64,000 bases of DNA from the NCBI GenBank assembly GCA_000787465.1, contig JSYX01000101.1, positions 1-64,000 on the forward strand, written 5' to 3'. The DNA is from Thermomucor indicae-seudaticae (Eukaryota; Mucoromycota; Mucoromycetes; Mucorales; Lichtheimiaceae). Both the position numbers and the translations under genes were made by a program. The notes beneath the pieces are model-generated. The model saw nothing but the letters and a program-made list of their open reading frames with translations. It was not told the origin of the DNA and made no database searches. Position 1 is the first letter of the stretch. Every line of letters begins with the position of its first letter. Shown here in pieces: positions 46,075-57,308 of the stretch.

Positions 46075-47259
46075 ATGTCTCCTCGGTCACGGAGGAACGC
46101 AGTGTCTTACTTTAACGTTATGGTGGTCGGCTTTGCCGGTGTCGGCAAGACTTCCTTTATCAAAACACTCTTGGAAGCCTTAAAGAACGACGAAGTGTCC
46201 AAGGACCAACTACGACGAACGTCAGTCAGTAGTCAACCAACACTACCACATGATGCCAACAACCGCAGCCAAATTGAAGGCCCACTCAAAAAGACCGAGG
46301 CGCCTTACACAATCTCTGTCAATCTAGACGTAGATGGCGAAAAGGTCATGTTGACCCTCATTGACACGCCCGGGTTTCATGGTGACTTTCTTATCGACAA
46401 ACAGTTGCATGATATTTTGGGCTACATTGAGCATCAATTTGACTTGACCCTTGCAGAGGTGAAAAAAATACTTACTATCCTCTCCACTTTGCCATCGACT
46501 TACTGATCAGTAAATATTATATAGGAAAGCAAAGTGAAACGGAATCCAAAGGCAGTTGATACCCAGGTCCATGCCTGTTTGTACGTCGTTGATCCTTCAA
46601 AGCGTGCATTGGACGATTACGATATTCGCATCCTCACTCGTCTCTCACAACGCGTGAACGTGATACCCATCATTGGCAAGGCGGACACTCTCACACATGC
46701 CCAACGTACTCGTCTGAAACCTTCCATCATGCAAGATATCTATGGAAAATACAAGATACCTCTATACGGAATGCCTGAAGAAGAAGATGACGACGACGAA
46801 GGGGATGTTGAAGAAGATGGAGAACAACAACAGAAAAAGCAGCAGAATAATAATGGCAGTACAAATGGACAAGGGTCACTGAGTGACTTTTTGCAACAAT
46901 TCAATTACGATGAAGAAGACGAAGAGACGCAGGCGTTTATTGACTATCTCCGACTGGTCCCTTTTACCGTGATTGCCTACGAGGATGATCCTGATACAGG
47001 GAAACCGATTGAAATCGAAGGCATCAAAATCGGACGCGACTATGGCTGGGGCAAAATCGATTGCTTGAGCGACGAATACAGCGACTTTAACCGCCTCAAG
47101 ACGGTCCTGTTATCGACCCATCGTCGGATCCTTCAGACTGAAACGATCGAACGCTACTACGAGCAATATCGTACCGAACGTCTGCTCATCAGACGTGCAA
47201 CCAAACTCAAGAGCATGGATCTTAGCAAGAAAATCCTGGAAGATTTGAACCAAATATAA
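46075..47259 (+). CDS. Septin-type GTPase with acidic insert
   Basis: Filament-forming GTPase of the cell cortex. Exons 46075-46458 and 46525-47259 give 372 aa. G1 is VVGFAGVGKTSF, G3 is LIDTPGFHGDF, and G4 is IIGKADTLT. The septin-unique end is YGWGKIDCLSDEYSDFNRLK with HYYEQYR-like YYEQYRTERLL. An insert of about 45 residues, acidic then Gln/Asn-rich (EEEDDDDEGDVEEDGEQQQ), separates the G domain halves near residue 235. There is no long C-terminal coiled coil. G1 (GFAGVGKT) and G4 (GKAD rather than AKAD) differ from core septins, which suggests a divergent class. Confidence 0.88.
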
Positions 47260-47416
47260 AGTATTCTATCTTATATCATATCACTATTCTGTTGTTGTTG
47301 TTGTATTTTCACCCCTCATTTGATAAAGAAGCATTCATTTTTTTCTGTTATTCATCGATACCCTTCTGCCCTTCCACACCTCCCTTACCAACATTTGATA
47401 AATCACAGTTTTTTGT

Positions 47417-47896
47417 TTATTCGTCCATACTTCTGTATTCTCTTTTCTTGTTCGGCTTAAACAAGCCTTCCTGTGCTGCAGGGCGAGGCGGTTGATAATG
47501 CTCGACCGAGGGCTCCGATGGTTGAAAGATGGCCCATTCCTCGCTTTCAAATACTTCAGAGATGCATTTGTTCGCAGCGCTCCATTCTAAGAAGTCGACT
47601 TCACCATCATGCTAACAGATCATGGTCATCAGATTCATCGATTCTAGACGTATATATTCGGCTGAAAGCCTTACATCGGCATCATACTTTGAACTTTCCA
47701 TTTGTTTTTCTGGATTGATGATACCGTCATGGGCAACATGACTTTTGACTGTGTCACAAGTTGTCCCGCAAGACGAATTTTCGTTCGAAAAAGGTTTATA
47801 GTCGTCGCCGTGTACCGATTGGCGAGTTACAAAGGTACGTAAGCCAGTCCTTCGAGTACTACCCGAAGCTTTGTATAAATGCGATACAAGTGACAT
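47417..47896 (-). CDS. Uncharacterised 138-aa protein with possible mitochondrial leader
   Basis: Exons 47896-47675 and 47611-47417 join in phase. The N-terminus MSLVSHLYKASGSTRRTGLR is basic and hydroxylated with few acids, like a mitochondrial presequence. The second exon, HDGEVDFLEWSAANKCISEV then FESEEWAIFQPSEPSVEHYQ, is well-ordered protein text with an acidic DADHDGEVDF stretch resembling one EF-hand loop, though not a full EF-hand. Convergent with the septin gene. No family recognised. Confidence 0.6.
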
Positions 47897-48213
47897 TTCG
47901 AAACGAAAGAAAAGGACGCATTGGGTCGTCAGTTGACAGAACTTGGCTTTTCTGTTTGGTTTCAGAAAACACCCATGTTTCTACATGTAAGTAGTAATTT
48001 CTCGAAAGCCTTCTCTCTTTTTTTGATCTCATTATGGAGTTATAGTTCTTCAGTTAGCTTTACTTATTTTTCAGTTAATGGGCCAAACAGCCTTTGATAA
48101 TTGTACGGACTTCTTTTAGCCTTCATTGATACAAAGCACTTTTGCATGGAAAAAGTACTGTGATCCAATAGAAATGCGTATGTACACATCGGCCATTCAA
48201 AGTAGGGTATACT
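47897..48213. other. Short intergenic region
   Basis: 3' region of OHCU decarboxylase and upstream of the 138-aa gene. No gene seen. Confidence 0.5.
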
Positions 48214-48744
48214 TCACAGTTTGGCTATCTTTTTCAGCCTGTCGCGAGCAATATGCATCATCTCCGTAAGACCCGTGACAAGTTCAGCAGCTCTGTCACC
48301 AGAGGCGATCCGTTCCTGAATGACCGGTATAATCTGCGACCGCGGTCTTCCAGCCACAAACACAACAAACTTGAATCCGTATATCTCTTCGTATTCTTGA
48401 TTCAGACGAGCCAGCGTGTTATTCACCTTGATGTCTTCCTCTGAAAGTTGCTGACTGTTGTTATAGCCCTGTTCTCGCAGGGACATGGCAGATAAATTCG
48501 CCTTGTTTTCGCCGATTCTGGGATGCGCATTGACGATTTCGACCTTTTCTACTTCAGTCAGTTCCGGACCCAGACACAGGTCCTGAGCGAAATCGATCAG
48601 TTGGCTGTAGGACTCGAAGGGTCTTGCTTTCAGTAACCGATCCGCGAGCGGCGGTGCTGTTTCAAATAATGTGTTGACTGTCTCGATGAACTTGGTGGCC
48701 GGGCCGTTGTTTATCTCTTCGATTGGAGGAAGAACGGTTGTCAT
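48214..48744 (-). CDS. OHCU decarboxylase (urate degradation)
   Basis: Converts 2-oxo-4-hydroxy-4-carboxy-5-ureidoimidazoline to S-allantoin, the last step of uricolysis. Single exon of 176 aa from Met 48744; further upstream in-frame Met codons lie in a leader with no conserved text. Family blocks: PPLADRLLKARPFESYSQLI, then VNAHPRIGENKANLSAMS, whose HPRIG carries the catalytic His. SLREQGYNNSQQLSEEDI and YEEIYGFKFVVFVAGRPRSQ follow. The C-terminus is IAKL: AKL is an accepted peroxisomal PTS1 variant, fitting the peroxisomal site of urate oxidation. Confidence 0.95.
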   Translation of the reverse strand: MTTVLPPIEEINNGPATKFIETVNTLFETAPPLADRLLKARPFESYSQLIDFAQDLCLGPELTEVEKVEIVNAHPRIGENKANLSAMSLREQGYNNSQQLSEEDIKVNNTLARLNQEYEEIYGFKFVVFVAGRPRSQIIPVIQERIASGDRAAELVTGLTEMMHIARDRLKKIAKL

Positions 48745-48931
48745 TTCTTTTAGCGCGGAGTGAGAAGAGAAAAAGAAGAGAATGAAGGTGGGAGGCCCTC
48801 TTCTCTCTCTCTCTTTTAAAGCTGTCTCATTTTTGTTCCGACAACTTGGAATCACGTCCTTATTCCGCATTCAATAGTGACATGTCCATAGCTCACCCAT
48901 ATACCTCCCATTTTATTATTCGGTATATCCA

Positions 48932-49789
48932 TTACTCACAGATAGGCACGATATCCCATTGCTGATTGTCATTGTCTCCTTCATCTTTGCGACGATACAA
49001 GATAATATTGGTGCCATCATCATCATCACCGCCCTGGATAGATACGTATTGTGCAACAATCAGAAAGAGGCTGTATCCGAGATGAGGAAGAGCAAGTACG
49101 CTTACCTTGATATCCAGGACAAGACGCGGGTCTGCACGCGTATAAATGTAGCCGTCGCGATAACCGAAGCGTTGGTTAAGTGTCCTACCGGTTGGTGGCG
49201 TATTAAGACAAACTGGAGTCGTAGTTGAACCGTCGTTGCTTACTTTGTGAGTTTGCGATCGTGTTGCACAATCTTTTTATCAGACTTTAGGTCGCCTAAC
49301 CGGTTTTTTACATAAAACTCACTGCTATTCTTCTTTCTGCTGACAATATATGTACGTACCACCCGAGACATCCATCACTAGAAAACAAGATAAGCTTTTC
49401 TGTCAGAATTTACGTCGATCGCGTTCTTACCGAGGCCAGATCGCTTGTTGATCAAGAAACCATCCTCGTATCTCCACAGCTAACAAGCCATAGTCAAACC
49501 TTCTCCGTTTCTTGGATAGTTTATCGCCTTTCTTACCTGGTTATCGTTATCATCACCTTCTTTCTGAAGAAGAGTATGAGTAAACACACAGACAAAAGTG
49601 CAAAGCGGTATAGTATACCTGTGGCCAGATGATCAGCTTTGTTCCTGCCTTCATAACAAAAGTTCAGTACGATACAAGCAACAGTTTATTTCCCTGCCTG
49701 ACCTGTGTCTCTCCCATATAAACATCAATCACAGATCCATTTTTTCGAGACTGGATGAAGAAGTAACAATCAAGAGGGAAACCGTCCAT
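48932..49789 (-). CDS. Small ricin-B-type beta-trefoil lectin-like protein
   Basis: Carbohydrate-binding fold. Seven exons in phase: 49789-49703, 49648-49619, 49563-49537, 49479-49431, 49377-49360, 49272-49106 and 49033-48932, giving 159 aa. No signal peptide (MDGFPLDCYFFIQSRKNGSV). Trefoil repeats are visible: VIDVYMGETQ...DNDNQLWRYEDG, LVMDVSG...NQRFGYRDGYI, and LVLDIKGG...NDNQQWDIV, with QxW-like NQLW and NQQW. Exons of 27 and 18 bases are tiny. A perfect GTGAGT overlaps the last codons, so a further exon is possible. There is no catalytic chain, so this is a lone lectin. Confidence 0.75.
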
Positions 49790-50246
49790 GGTCGTTTCTT
49801 TGAGTCAAAAAGAAAGAAGAAAAAGACGTAAAAGAGCAAACTTGCTACTGCTGAAAGCAAGCTCTCGTTACAGTTACACAACATCGACTCGGGTCTTTTC
49901 CATTTGAAAACCAGTTTCTGTAAAGAGCCTTTCGTCTCATATTGCTCCTTGTGTCATTATGGACGCGACGTTCCATAAGGGTCATCTACGTATCTATTGC
50001 TGCTATTAGACGTCATGTGTAAGAATACCCGTATTTAGTAGATCTCATCGTTTATTTTTTGGTCCTTGAACATGTTCGTAGCAACAAATTGTCAGGTACC
50101 GCGAATGGAATGCACGTCTGGATAGGAGAGTTCATGGAACCGTTTCCTGTTGCGCGCCGAGCAGTTAGCACAGATATACAGTGTATCTGTTGCCCTTTAT
50201 TACGTTACATACATGCTTGCACCCAGGTCGTCCAGCTAGAACAAGT
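49790..50246. other. Intergenic, no gene
   Basis: Lectin-gene promoter and the 3' region of the 108-aa gene. No gene seen. Confidence 0.5.
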
Positions 50247-50711
50247 TTAGACCTTTAGTACAGAGATCATAGAAAAACAAACCATTATCTTTTGTACCTT
50301 TAGCATCAAGTTTTTAAGTCCCATTTCTTTCTTCTTGAAACTCTGCTGGTATCCTTCCCCATTTCCATCATGGTGTTGACTGCGGCATCACAGACAGACA
50401 GAAATTAGCTACGGCAGACGACTTAACTAACTGATGGTGTGAGGCCTTACGGCAATTCACCAATGGTTTCCAGTGCAATGTGATCCGCAGCCAGATCCAA
50501 CTGTTTCCGTCTAATCACATTTAACTCTTCAAAGATCTTTTCCGTATCTCGACCTGATGACGTCCCTCGCTCGTTTTAACTCTTCCCACTTTATGTTTTC
50601 CATCAAAGTACAATTCGTACCGAACGCATGTAATTCACCGAGAGCACACAAGCGATCCATTCTCTTGAACTCCATTTCCAAACCTGTCAGGACTTGCGTA
50701 TGGTTTTGCAT
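50247..50711 (-). CDS. Small helical protein, uncharacterised
   Basis: Exons 50711-50621, 50553-50451 and 50379-50247 join in phase to 108 aa. Almost wholly helical: MQNHTQVLTGLEMEFKRMDR, DTEKIFEELNVIRRKQLDLA then ADHIALETIGELPQ, and KKKEMGLKNLMLK. No membrane span or signal. It looks like a subunit of a coiled-coil complex, but I cannot name a family. The end is uncertain because a 45-base in-phase intron may precede the final VCFSMISVLKV-type residues. It starts about 100 bp past the EBP1 stop, same strand. Confidence 0.55.
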
Positions 50712-50812
50712 AATCAACTCAAAGAGAAGGAAAAGGAACAAAATTGTATACAACAAAACTGGGTCCCAGTCTTTCTTTTATGATGAATGATCAACAACGA
50801 TTATTACTATTA

Positions 50813-52337
50813 CTATTGTTGTTGTTGTTGTTGTTGCTGCTGCTGCTGCTTAGATTTCTTCTTCTTTTTTGACGCAGGAGACTTGAGCGGCGTCTCCAAC
50901 AACTTCAAGATCTCTTCATCTTTCACGGACTTGTCGGACTTGACCACTGCAGGATCGAACTTAGGTTCCGTCACCATCATGTTTCCATCCTTGGTGACCA
51001 GGATCGTGGCGAGGTACTGAGCGACCACAGCATCCTCACGTTCATAAACCACGTCGTAAGGGAGGACGGTCTGGTGCTTGGCGCACTCGACAATGCCCAT
51101 ACGTGACCGACGTTCATCTTCCAATTCTCGAAGTGAAAATGGGAAACTGCCGGCTTTGCTTTGGATTTCAGAAAGCACTTGACGGGATGCAGCCATCTTG
51201 AGCTGGTAGCGTGTATCTGTCTTTTTGTAGATGGTGGTGCGTGCGTTCAATTGGCGGACCTTGCCTTCACCCGTAGAAAGCAGGATGTCCACAGTGTAAA
51301 CTTCGTTTTCTTCGAATTGGCAACGTTCAAAGTCCCGCAAGTGGGCTTCGGTTGGGTTCAAGATGATCTACTCAACGTAAACAGCAGAATAAGTGACAAA
51401 TACATATACGTCGAAGAATTAAATAGATTATCGTACCTGCTTCTTGCCATTGGGAACATTCCTCAATTGTTGGTGAGAAAGCATGCCCTCGACAGGCTTT
51501 GTGTTGTATGCACCAGCGATCTGATCAACTAACTTGGTAACATCCATGTTCTAAGAAAAAGGAAAGGCAACTTGTCAATAATCTCCCTCTCCATAGTCAA
51601 TCCTCCTTACTTTTATGATAACTCACCTTGTTGCCAGGGCGGATCATGCGTACGGCTGCTTGCAAAGCAGTATGAGCAGCTTGAATCACATCAGCCTTTT
51701 CACCCGTGACAGGCTTTTCAGCCGAGGCACCAACGACAATTGTGTGAGCGACGGTTGAGCAGTAACCGTCGATCTGGACACCAAGTTGACTAAGTGATAG
51801 AGAGACTGTAAACAACAGAAAATCCGACATGGGAAAGATAATCATTGTAATACATTTTAGCAACGTCACCCTCTTTCAAAACTTCGTTGGCTTCCGGATC
51901 ACTTGGAAGTGGCGAAAAGTGAGCAACACAGTTGTTGACGGACACCGTCGTAGGGAAACCAATGCCTTTTACAAACGGAATGGATCAATCTCTCTGTTTT
52001 CTCCATAATAGTAGCGACCCTTTTTGATACCTTTGGAGATTTTGCCCTTGTTGTAGATACCCTTCGTGGCATCCAGAATGGCTTTATCACCAGCAGCACA
52101 AATGTCAAAAATTTTGGCGTCATTTACGCAAAGTTGAGTGACCTTGTCCAGGACGCCTTAATGAAGAGAGACACATTGTGTGTGAGTGCGCGACTTCGTT
52201 ATAAGGAAACCCTCTTGTTCTTGACTCGTACTATTGGCGATGGCAGCAGCTTCCTTATACTTTGCCACGACATCGGGGTTGGCGATGGTGGTGTCCACCT
52301 GATTTTCAGCAGCAGCAGCAGCAGCCTTGTCAGACAT
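50813..52337 (-). CDS. EBP1/PA2G4 homolog (M24B, inactive methionine-aminopeptidase fold)
   Basis: Ribosome-associated protein of the PA2G4/Cdb4 family, bound near the tunnel exit, linked to growth control. Six exons in phase: 52337-52232, 52156-52031, 51965-51854, 51789-51627, 51550-51437 and 51367-50813, giving 391 aa. Blocks: [80 protein letters not shown], and [19 protein letters not shown]. Catalytic metal ligands of true aminopeptidases are replaced (for example GVQIDGY), as usual in EBP1. The C-terminus is a Lys run (KKKKKSK) and eleven Gln. The Gln tract is a pure CAA/CAG repeat (50817-50849), likely length-variable. Confidence 0.93.
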
Positions 52338-52478
52338 GTCAAACCAAGAAACAGGAAGAGAGAAACGCGAACAAACTTGGCTCCTCTCTTTTTTCGCACA
52401 CACATTATAAGCCACCTTAATTTCCTACCTAGCATGAAATACCACTTTCTGAATTTTTGTGCCCTCACAAGTCTTTAA
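52338..52478. promoter_or_regulatory. Bidirectional promoter, 141 bp, EBP1 / DBP8
   Basis: The two start codons are divergent with only 141 bp between them. There is no clear TATA box, as is common for ribosome-biogenesis genes. Confidence 0.7.
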
Positions 52479-54195
52479 ATGCCCAAGGAATCAGTTATTG
52501 TGGGCCGAGTCGCCAGCGCAAAAGCCCTTCGTCAGGCAACGAGCACCATTGCGCCACCATCCGCCACGTTTACGTCATTAGGAGTAGACGATTGGCTCAC
52601 CGATACCTTGAAAGCCCTACAGATCCGCCGACCTACCGAGATTCAAAGAGCTTGTATACCTGCTGTTCTACAAGGTACTTCAGTAACTATTCTTCTTTCA
52701 GGTCATGCATTTGGCTGACATAAGCTTATCCAGGGCGAGATGTCATTGGAGGTGCAAAGACGGGTTCAGGTAAAACCGCTGCATTCGCACTTCCCATTTT
52801 GCAAAAGCTGGCGGAAGATCCATATGGAGTGTTTGCTGTAGTCCTTACACCTACAAGGTAAAGCACAGGCATACGCAATCTCTTTTTATTATCCTGTGTT
52901 GTGCTGACCGTAGGATTTGTAGAGAACTTGCCATTCAAATTGCAGAGCAATTTCGGATTCTCGGCAAGGGCATTGGTTTAAAAGACTGTATTGCCGTGGG
53001 TGGCCTTGGTAAGATAAACGACAGCTTCCTCTGTATATGTATGTATATATATGTTGAGGGCTGACAAAATGATGAATAAAAGACATGGTACAGCAAGCAC
53101 AACAACTCGCTCGACGTCCACACATTATCATTGCCACACCCGGTCGTCTCGCCAAACACATTAACCACAGCCCAGGCGCAGTTCACCTCTCACGTGTTCG
53201 TTTCTTAGTCCTTGATGAAGCCGATCGACTGCTTTCCCCGACCTTTTCCAGTGACCTCGAAACCATCTTGGGCTGCTTACCGAAACAACGACAGACACTG
53301 CTGTTTACCGCCACCATGACTGACGCCATCCTCGCCCTTCGTGACACCAGCGAAAAGAAACCCTTCGTTCATTTATGCGACATGTCCGTCTCTACCGTAT
53401 CCACATTGGACCAATTCTACGTGTTTGTACCTTCACATGTTCAGGCCGTTTATCTGGCGCACATCACCCAAATGGAGGAATTCAAAAACAAGTCTATGAT
53501 TATCTTTTGTGGACGATGTTCAACCGCAGAATACGTTCAGGTCATGCTGACCGAACTTGGTATCACGTGCACTGGTTTGCACTCTGGCATGTCGCAGCGA
53601 GAACGACTGGAGTCCTTGGAAAAGTTTAGAGCTGAAGTTGTGAAGATTCTGATATCGACAGATGTGGGAAGCCGGTAACGTTATTGGTCTTCATCTATAG
53701 GGTGGGGAACAAATTCTGAATTACTTTTATGCAGTGGTCTGGATATCCCTTCGGTCGAACTAGTCATAAACTACAATATACCTCGAGATCCTACGGATTA
53801 TATCCATCGTGTTGGTCGTACTGCAAGAGCTGGAAGAGGCGGTCAGGCCATATCCATAGTCACGGAAAAGGACGTGCAACTTGTACAGAACATTGAATCA
53901 AGGATAAGTAAGCGTCCATTTGTGTTACGTCTTGTGCAGAGACCAGAATATTAACCCGTTACTGCTCGCAGACAAAAAGATGGAAGAGTTTGAAATAAAT
54001 GAAAAAGAGGTGCTTGAAAAGTTAACGCAAGTAACGCAAGCAAGGAGGGTAGCCAGCATGGTAAGTTTCTTTCTTTCGTATTCTCTGTTAGTAGGGGAAT
54101 CTCTAAATAATATGCTCTTTTTTTTTCCATAGCATTTGCTGGATAAACAAAAAGGCGATCAAGTACACAAGAAAAAGCCATCTAAACGAAAATGA
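52479..54195 (+). CDS. DBP8: DEAD-box RNA helicase DBP8 (DDX49)
   Basis: Nucleolar helicase needed for 18S rRNA maturation. Seven exons in phase: 52479-52674, 52734-52857, 52914-53008, 53083-53674, 53735-53907, 53972-54060 and 54133-54195, giving 443 aa. Motifs in order: Q motif [20 protein letters not shown] and PTEIQ, motif [11 protein letters not shown], Ia LTPTRELA (here read across an intron as PTRICRELA), Ib [28 protein letters not shown], then [37 protein letters not shown]. The short basic tail HKKKPSKRK suits the nucleolus. The Dbp8 group is assigned from [15 protein letters not shown] text and overall length. Confidence 0.93.
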
Positions 54196-54310
54196 GCTTC
54201 TCTTGTTTGGTTCTTTATCACAAAAGTAGTTGTATTCTGTTTTAAATTTCCCTAATATTGGCTTTTATCAGTAACATGTTGTAAGCATTCCCCCCATTAA
54301 ACATCCAAAT

Positions 54311-56274
54311 TTACCATGCTTGATGCATATATTTTTGCACTGCAGACAATGCTTGGTATCTTACATCGGGGTCTTCATGTGTCATTAGTTCCATGATACG
54401 CTGTTTTGCGCCGATTTCCTGCAGGAACCTGGTTCATCATGTAATCTTATTAGCATGCTTAGGTAGGACCTTTGCTGCTAGTGCCCAATCATCTTGCCTT
54501 TTGCCAGTTTTTGAAGAATATTTGGCATACTGGCCAATATCATTGGCAGCCACGGAAAGCACAACCGTGTTTGTAGACGTACTCAGTATACGCGCCAAAG
54601 CCCTAGTCATTTTACTGTAAGTTCGCCGCAACCGACGATCGCCAAAAGGGATTAATAAAATGTCATACCTGAGTAGCTGATAGTTATTCTCTTCCAGTTT
54701 AAACGCGTTTTCCTTCCAGAAAGTCTCTGATTTATGAGGAGGCGACCATTCCAGTTTTCCTGTTTCTATTTCGGATGCATACTGTTCAAACGTACTATAT
54801 ATAGGTTAAGTTTGCTTATACTTATTCTTCAAACAAGAGGTACAAAACTTACGTTAAACTCTGAAAGTTTTCTTGCAGACGTTCTTTTAGATAGTCAATG
54901 TCTTCAACAATGTCTGTATCTGACCATTTCCTTGTGCTAAGGTTTTCTGTGAATGGCAACAGTTTGGTAACAAGCATGGCCGCAAGGTTTTTGGAAGGCG
55001 CTTTTTCCACTAGATTCTATTCATCAACCACCTCCACTGTTAGTAGAGAATTCCTTTTCATATGACTCTCTGTATATGTACCCTTAAAGTGGCTATGGAG
55101 ACGCGAATCACTTTCTCCTTGACTGCAGCTTTGGCGATTTCCACTAAGGTTGGAATAATATCATATTGTCTAAGAGGAAAAGATAAGGTGAGTATCTGCA
55201 ATGATTTGTTAGAACCGTATATTCGAACGTACTGGTTTATCTGAGCTGCAATCTCACTTTCGAACGTCAAAAGCCATAGACAGAAGATGATCTGATACTG
55301 CATTTGTGGAGTCACAGACGGTTTATCCAGACCTCCAACAAGTCTAGATCAAATAAACGGTCGGCCGGAGGAATGACTAACGGTTTTTCATGCACGCGAA
55401 GACCTACTCTTTCACTGCATTCGAAGTGTTCCAGAATGGTACTCGATAATGCTGTACGCGCAAAAGAGACTCTAATTCTTGCACAACCAAATCGACAATG
55501 TCCATATTGCGATTACGAAGCTGTTCTGTTATCCACCTCCACAATTCCGACAGATCCAACGACTTTGGGTTTGGTGATGAACTGCACACAAAAAATATGG
55601 ATTAATTGATGTTCGCTCGCTCCCTTTTTCTGTCTCTTACCAAGCCAAAATTGTCAGAATTTTGCTGGCTTCTAGCGAAGTGAATTCGTCGGATGACCGC
55701 AGAAGACTATCGAGTTCATATCAATGAATACATTATTAATCTGTCTTTTCGGACGTTGGATACTATTTACCTGAAAAAGGGCGCAAAAGGATAAGCGCTG
55801 TTTTCAGCGGAAATCTTGTGGAAATACCGAGCATTATCGTCACTTCCTGCAAAACCAAAGTCAGTATTTGGGTGCCACGATGATTTCAGGGCGAGGGCGC
55901 GCTACTTTGCCTGCAAGAATGCGGTCTGCCAAAAGACAGACATATTGCACGGTATCGGGTCGCGACAGGTTCTCCAACAGATGCAAGATCAGTGATGCAT
56001 AAGCGCTTCCTTTGGCACTAATGGCCTTCTGAATCTTTTCTGCGTCACGCTTGTCGATGGCCTTGATAAGTTCGACTTGTTCATGCGTCAAGAGATTGGC
56101 GCGTTCGTAACCCTATTGAATGAGCCTCGGTCGGTCAAACGCTTGGTTTCCTGCTTTTTGGGGCCTGAAACTGACCTCCCAAAGAATGGACTTTTGGCCA
56201 ACCTGAAAGGCTAACTTGTCCAGGTAGCTGTTGGACACTAATGCAAGCGGGACTTCTGGTACGTCATCTCCCAT
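54311..56274 (-). CDS. VMA13: V-type proton ATPase subunit H
   Basis: Regulatory subunit of the V1 sector at the vacuolar membrane; it couples V1 to Vo and silences free V1. Eleven exons in phase: 56274-56176, 56112-55911, 55846-55771, 55706-55641, 55581-55408, 55343-55233, 55169-55082, 55016-54853, 54794-54669, 54614-54498 and 54428-54311, giving 446 aa. It begins MGDDVPEVPLALVSNSYLDK. Blocks: LTHEQVELIKAIDKRD, PQMQYQIIFCLWLLTFESEI, ETFWKENAFKLEENNYQLLR, VAANDIGQYAKYSSKTGKRF, and MTHEDPDVRYQALSAVQKYM at the end. All-helical HEAT/ARM-like. Introns 2 (55910-55847) and 10 (54497-54429) need GC donors. Convergent with DBP8. Confidence 0.94.
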
Positions 56275-57308
56275 GTTTCGATTCTACCGGTATGTATGGC
56301 GCGGGATAAAGCAGAGTGAAACGCCCTTCTGTCGGAGCTGCACTCACAGTCGAAACACAGGGACTTCCTCGAAGGGATTGAGCTCCAAGCCGAACCTTTT
56401 CTTCTAACCTCCGCTACAGTTTGTCTGTGCGACTGCATGCATGGAAGGAAAGGGGCAAAAATGATCAGTTTCTTTGTGATAAAAAGGAACATATTCGCTT
56501 TCTATAAAACGAAAGCAAAAATACTTACACTACCCGCGCGATACATCGCTGTTGGATAAATCGATATTCTCGATATACCGATCGACCTCTTCAATCACGG
56601 ATTTGTTTTTTTCAGGCGTATGTCCACTTGATATGACGTTATTTTTGATATAACGATCGCACTTTTTCGTCACGGGCCCTATCGATATATCGCGCGGGAA
56701 CTGTATAATGGGTCAGACCTTTTTCTTTTACTGTCACCATTGCTCTCGCCAAAAGCCTCTTTACATGTTGTAAGAAAAGCACATTTACGTTAGTTTCTTT
56801 TGCATTTTAAAGCGTATCCGTTTCTGAATCCTACTTTAGCTTTATGCCTCAGCCTGTTTTCCGGATACAGAACCGAGTTTCTTAGTTAACGCGTTTTCAG
56901 CCATCTTACTGATCTTTCCGCGTCCTAATTCTCGTTCACTAGTCAACATCGGGCGCGTTTATCCAAGAAAATAAAGAAAAGTTAAAGAGGATCACCTTCT
57001 AAAACAATAAGCAGCACAACGCTGCAGTCGTGACAGCACCGTGTAACAACCAAATCATGTTATGGTATTCTCTTTGATTCCATGTTGGTCGACGAAAGCT
57101 TCCAATGGACGACTGTTGTATAGGGGACTAGATTCCTGCAGGCAACAGGGATTTTGTGTTCTAATTGACAGGGCATCCAATGCGTGTAATCCTATGCCAA
57201 ATATAGTATGTATAATCCAATCTGTGTGCGTCTCTTATCATAGAGCGCAGAAATCATACAGTTTATTCAATGCAAGATACTGTTAGAGAACAGAATAAAT
57301 AACAATGT
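56275..57308. other. Intergenic with one MITE
   Basis: VMA13 upstream region, the MITE at 56528-56703, and the 3' region of the exchanger gene. No gene seen. Confidence 0.5.
56528..56703. mobile_element. MITE, 176 bp, TA target duplication
   Basis: Left end CACTACCCGCGCGATACATC; right end on the other strand CAGTTCCCGCGCGATATATC. TA flanks both sides (56526-56527, 56704-56705). Inside, the sub-terminal CGATATACCGATCGACCTC and TGATATAACGATCGCACTT also mirror each other. A second, weaker copy is at 35459-35619. No coding capacity. Confidence 0.85.
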
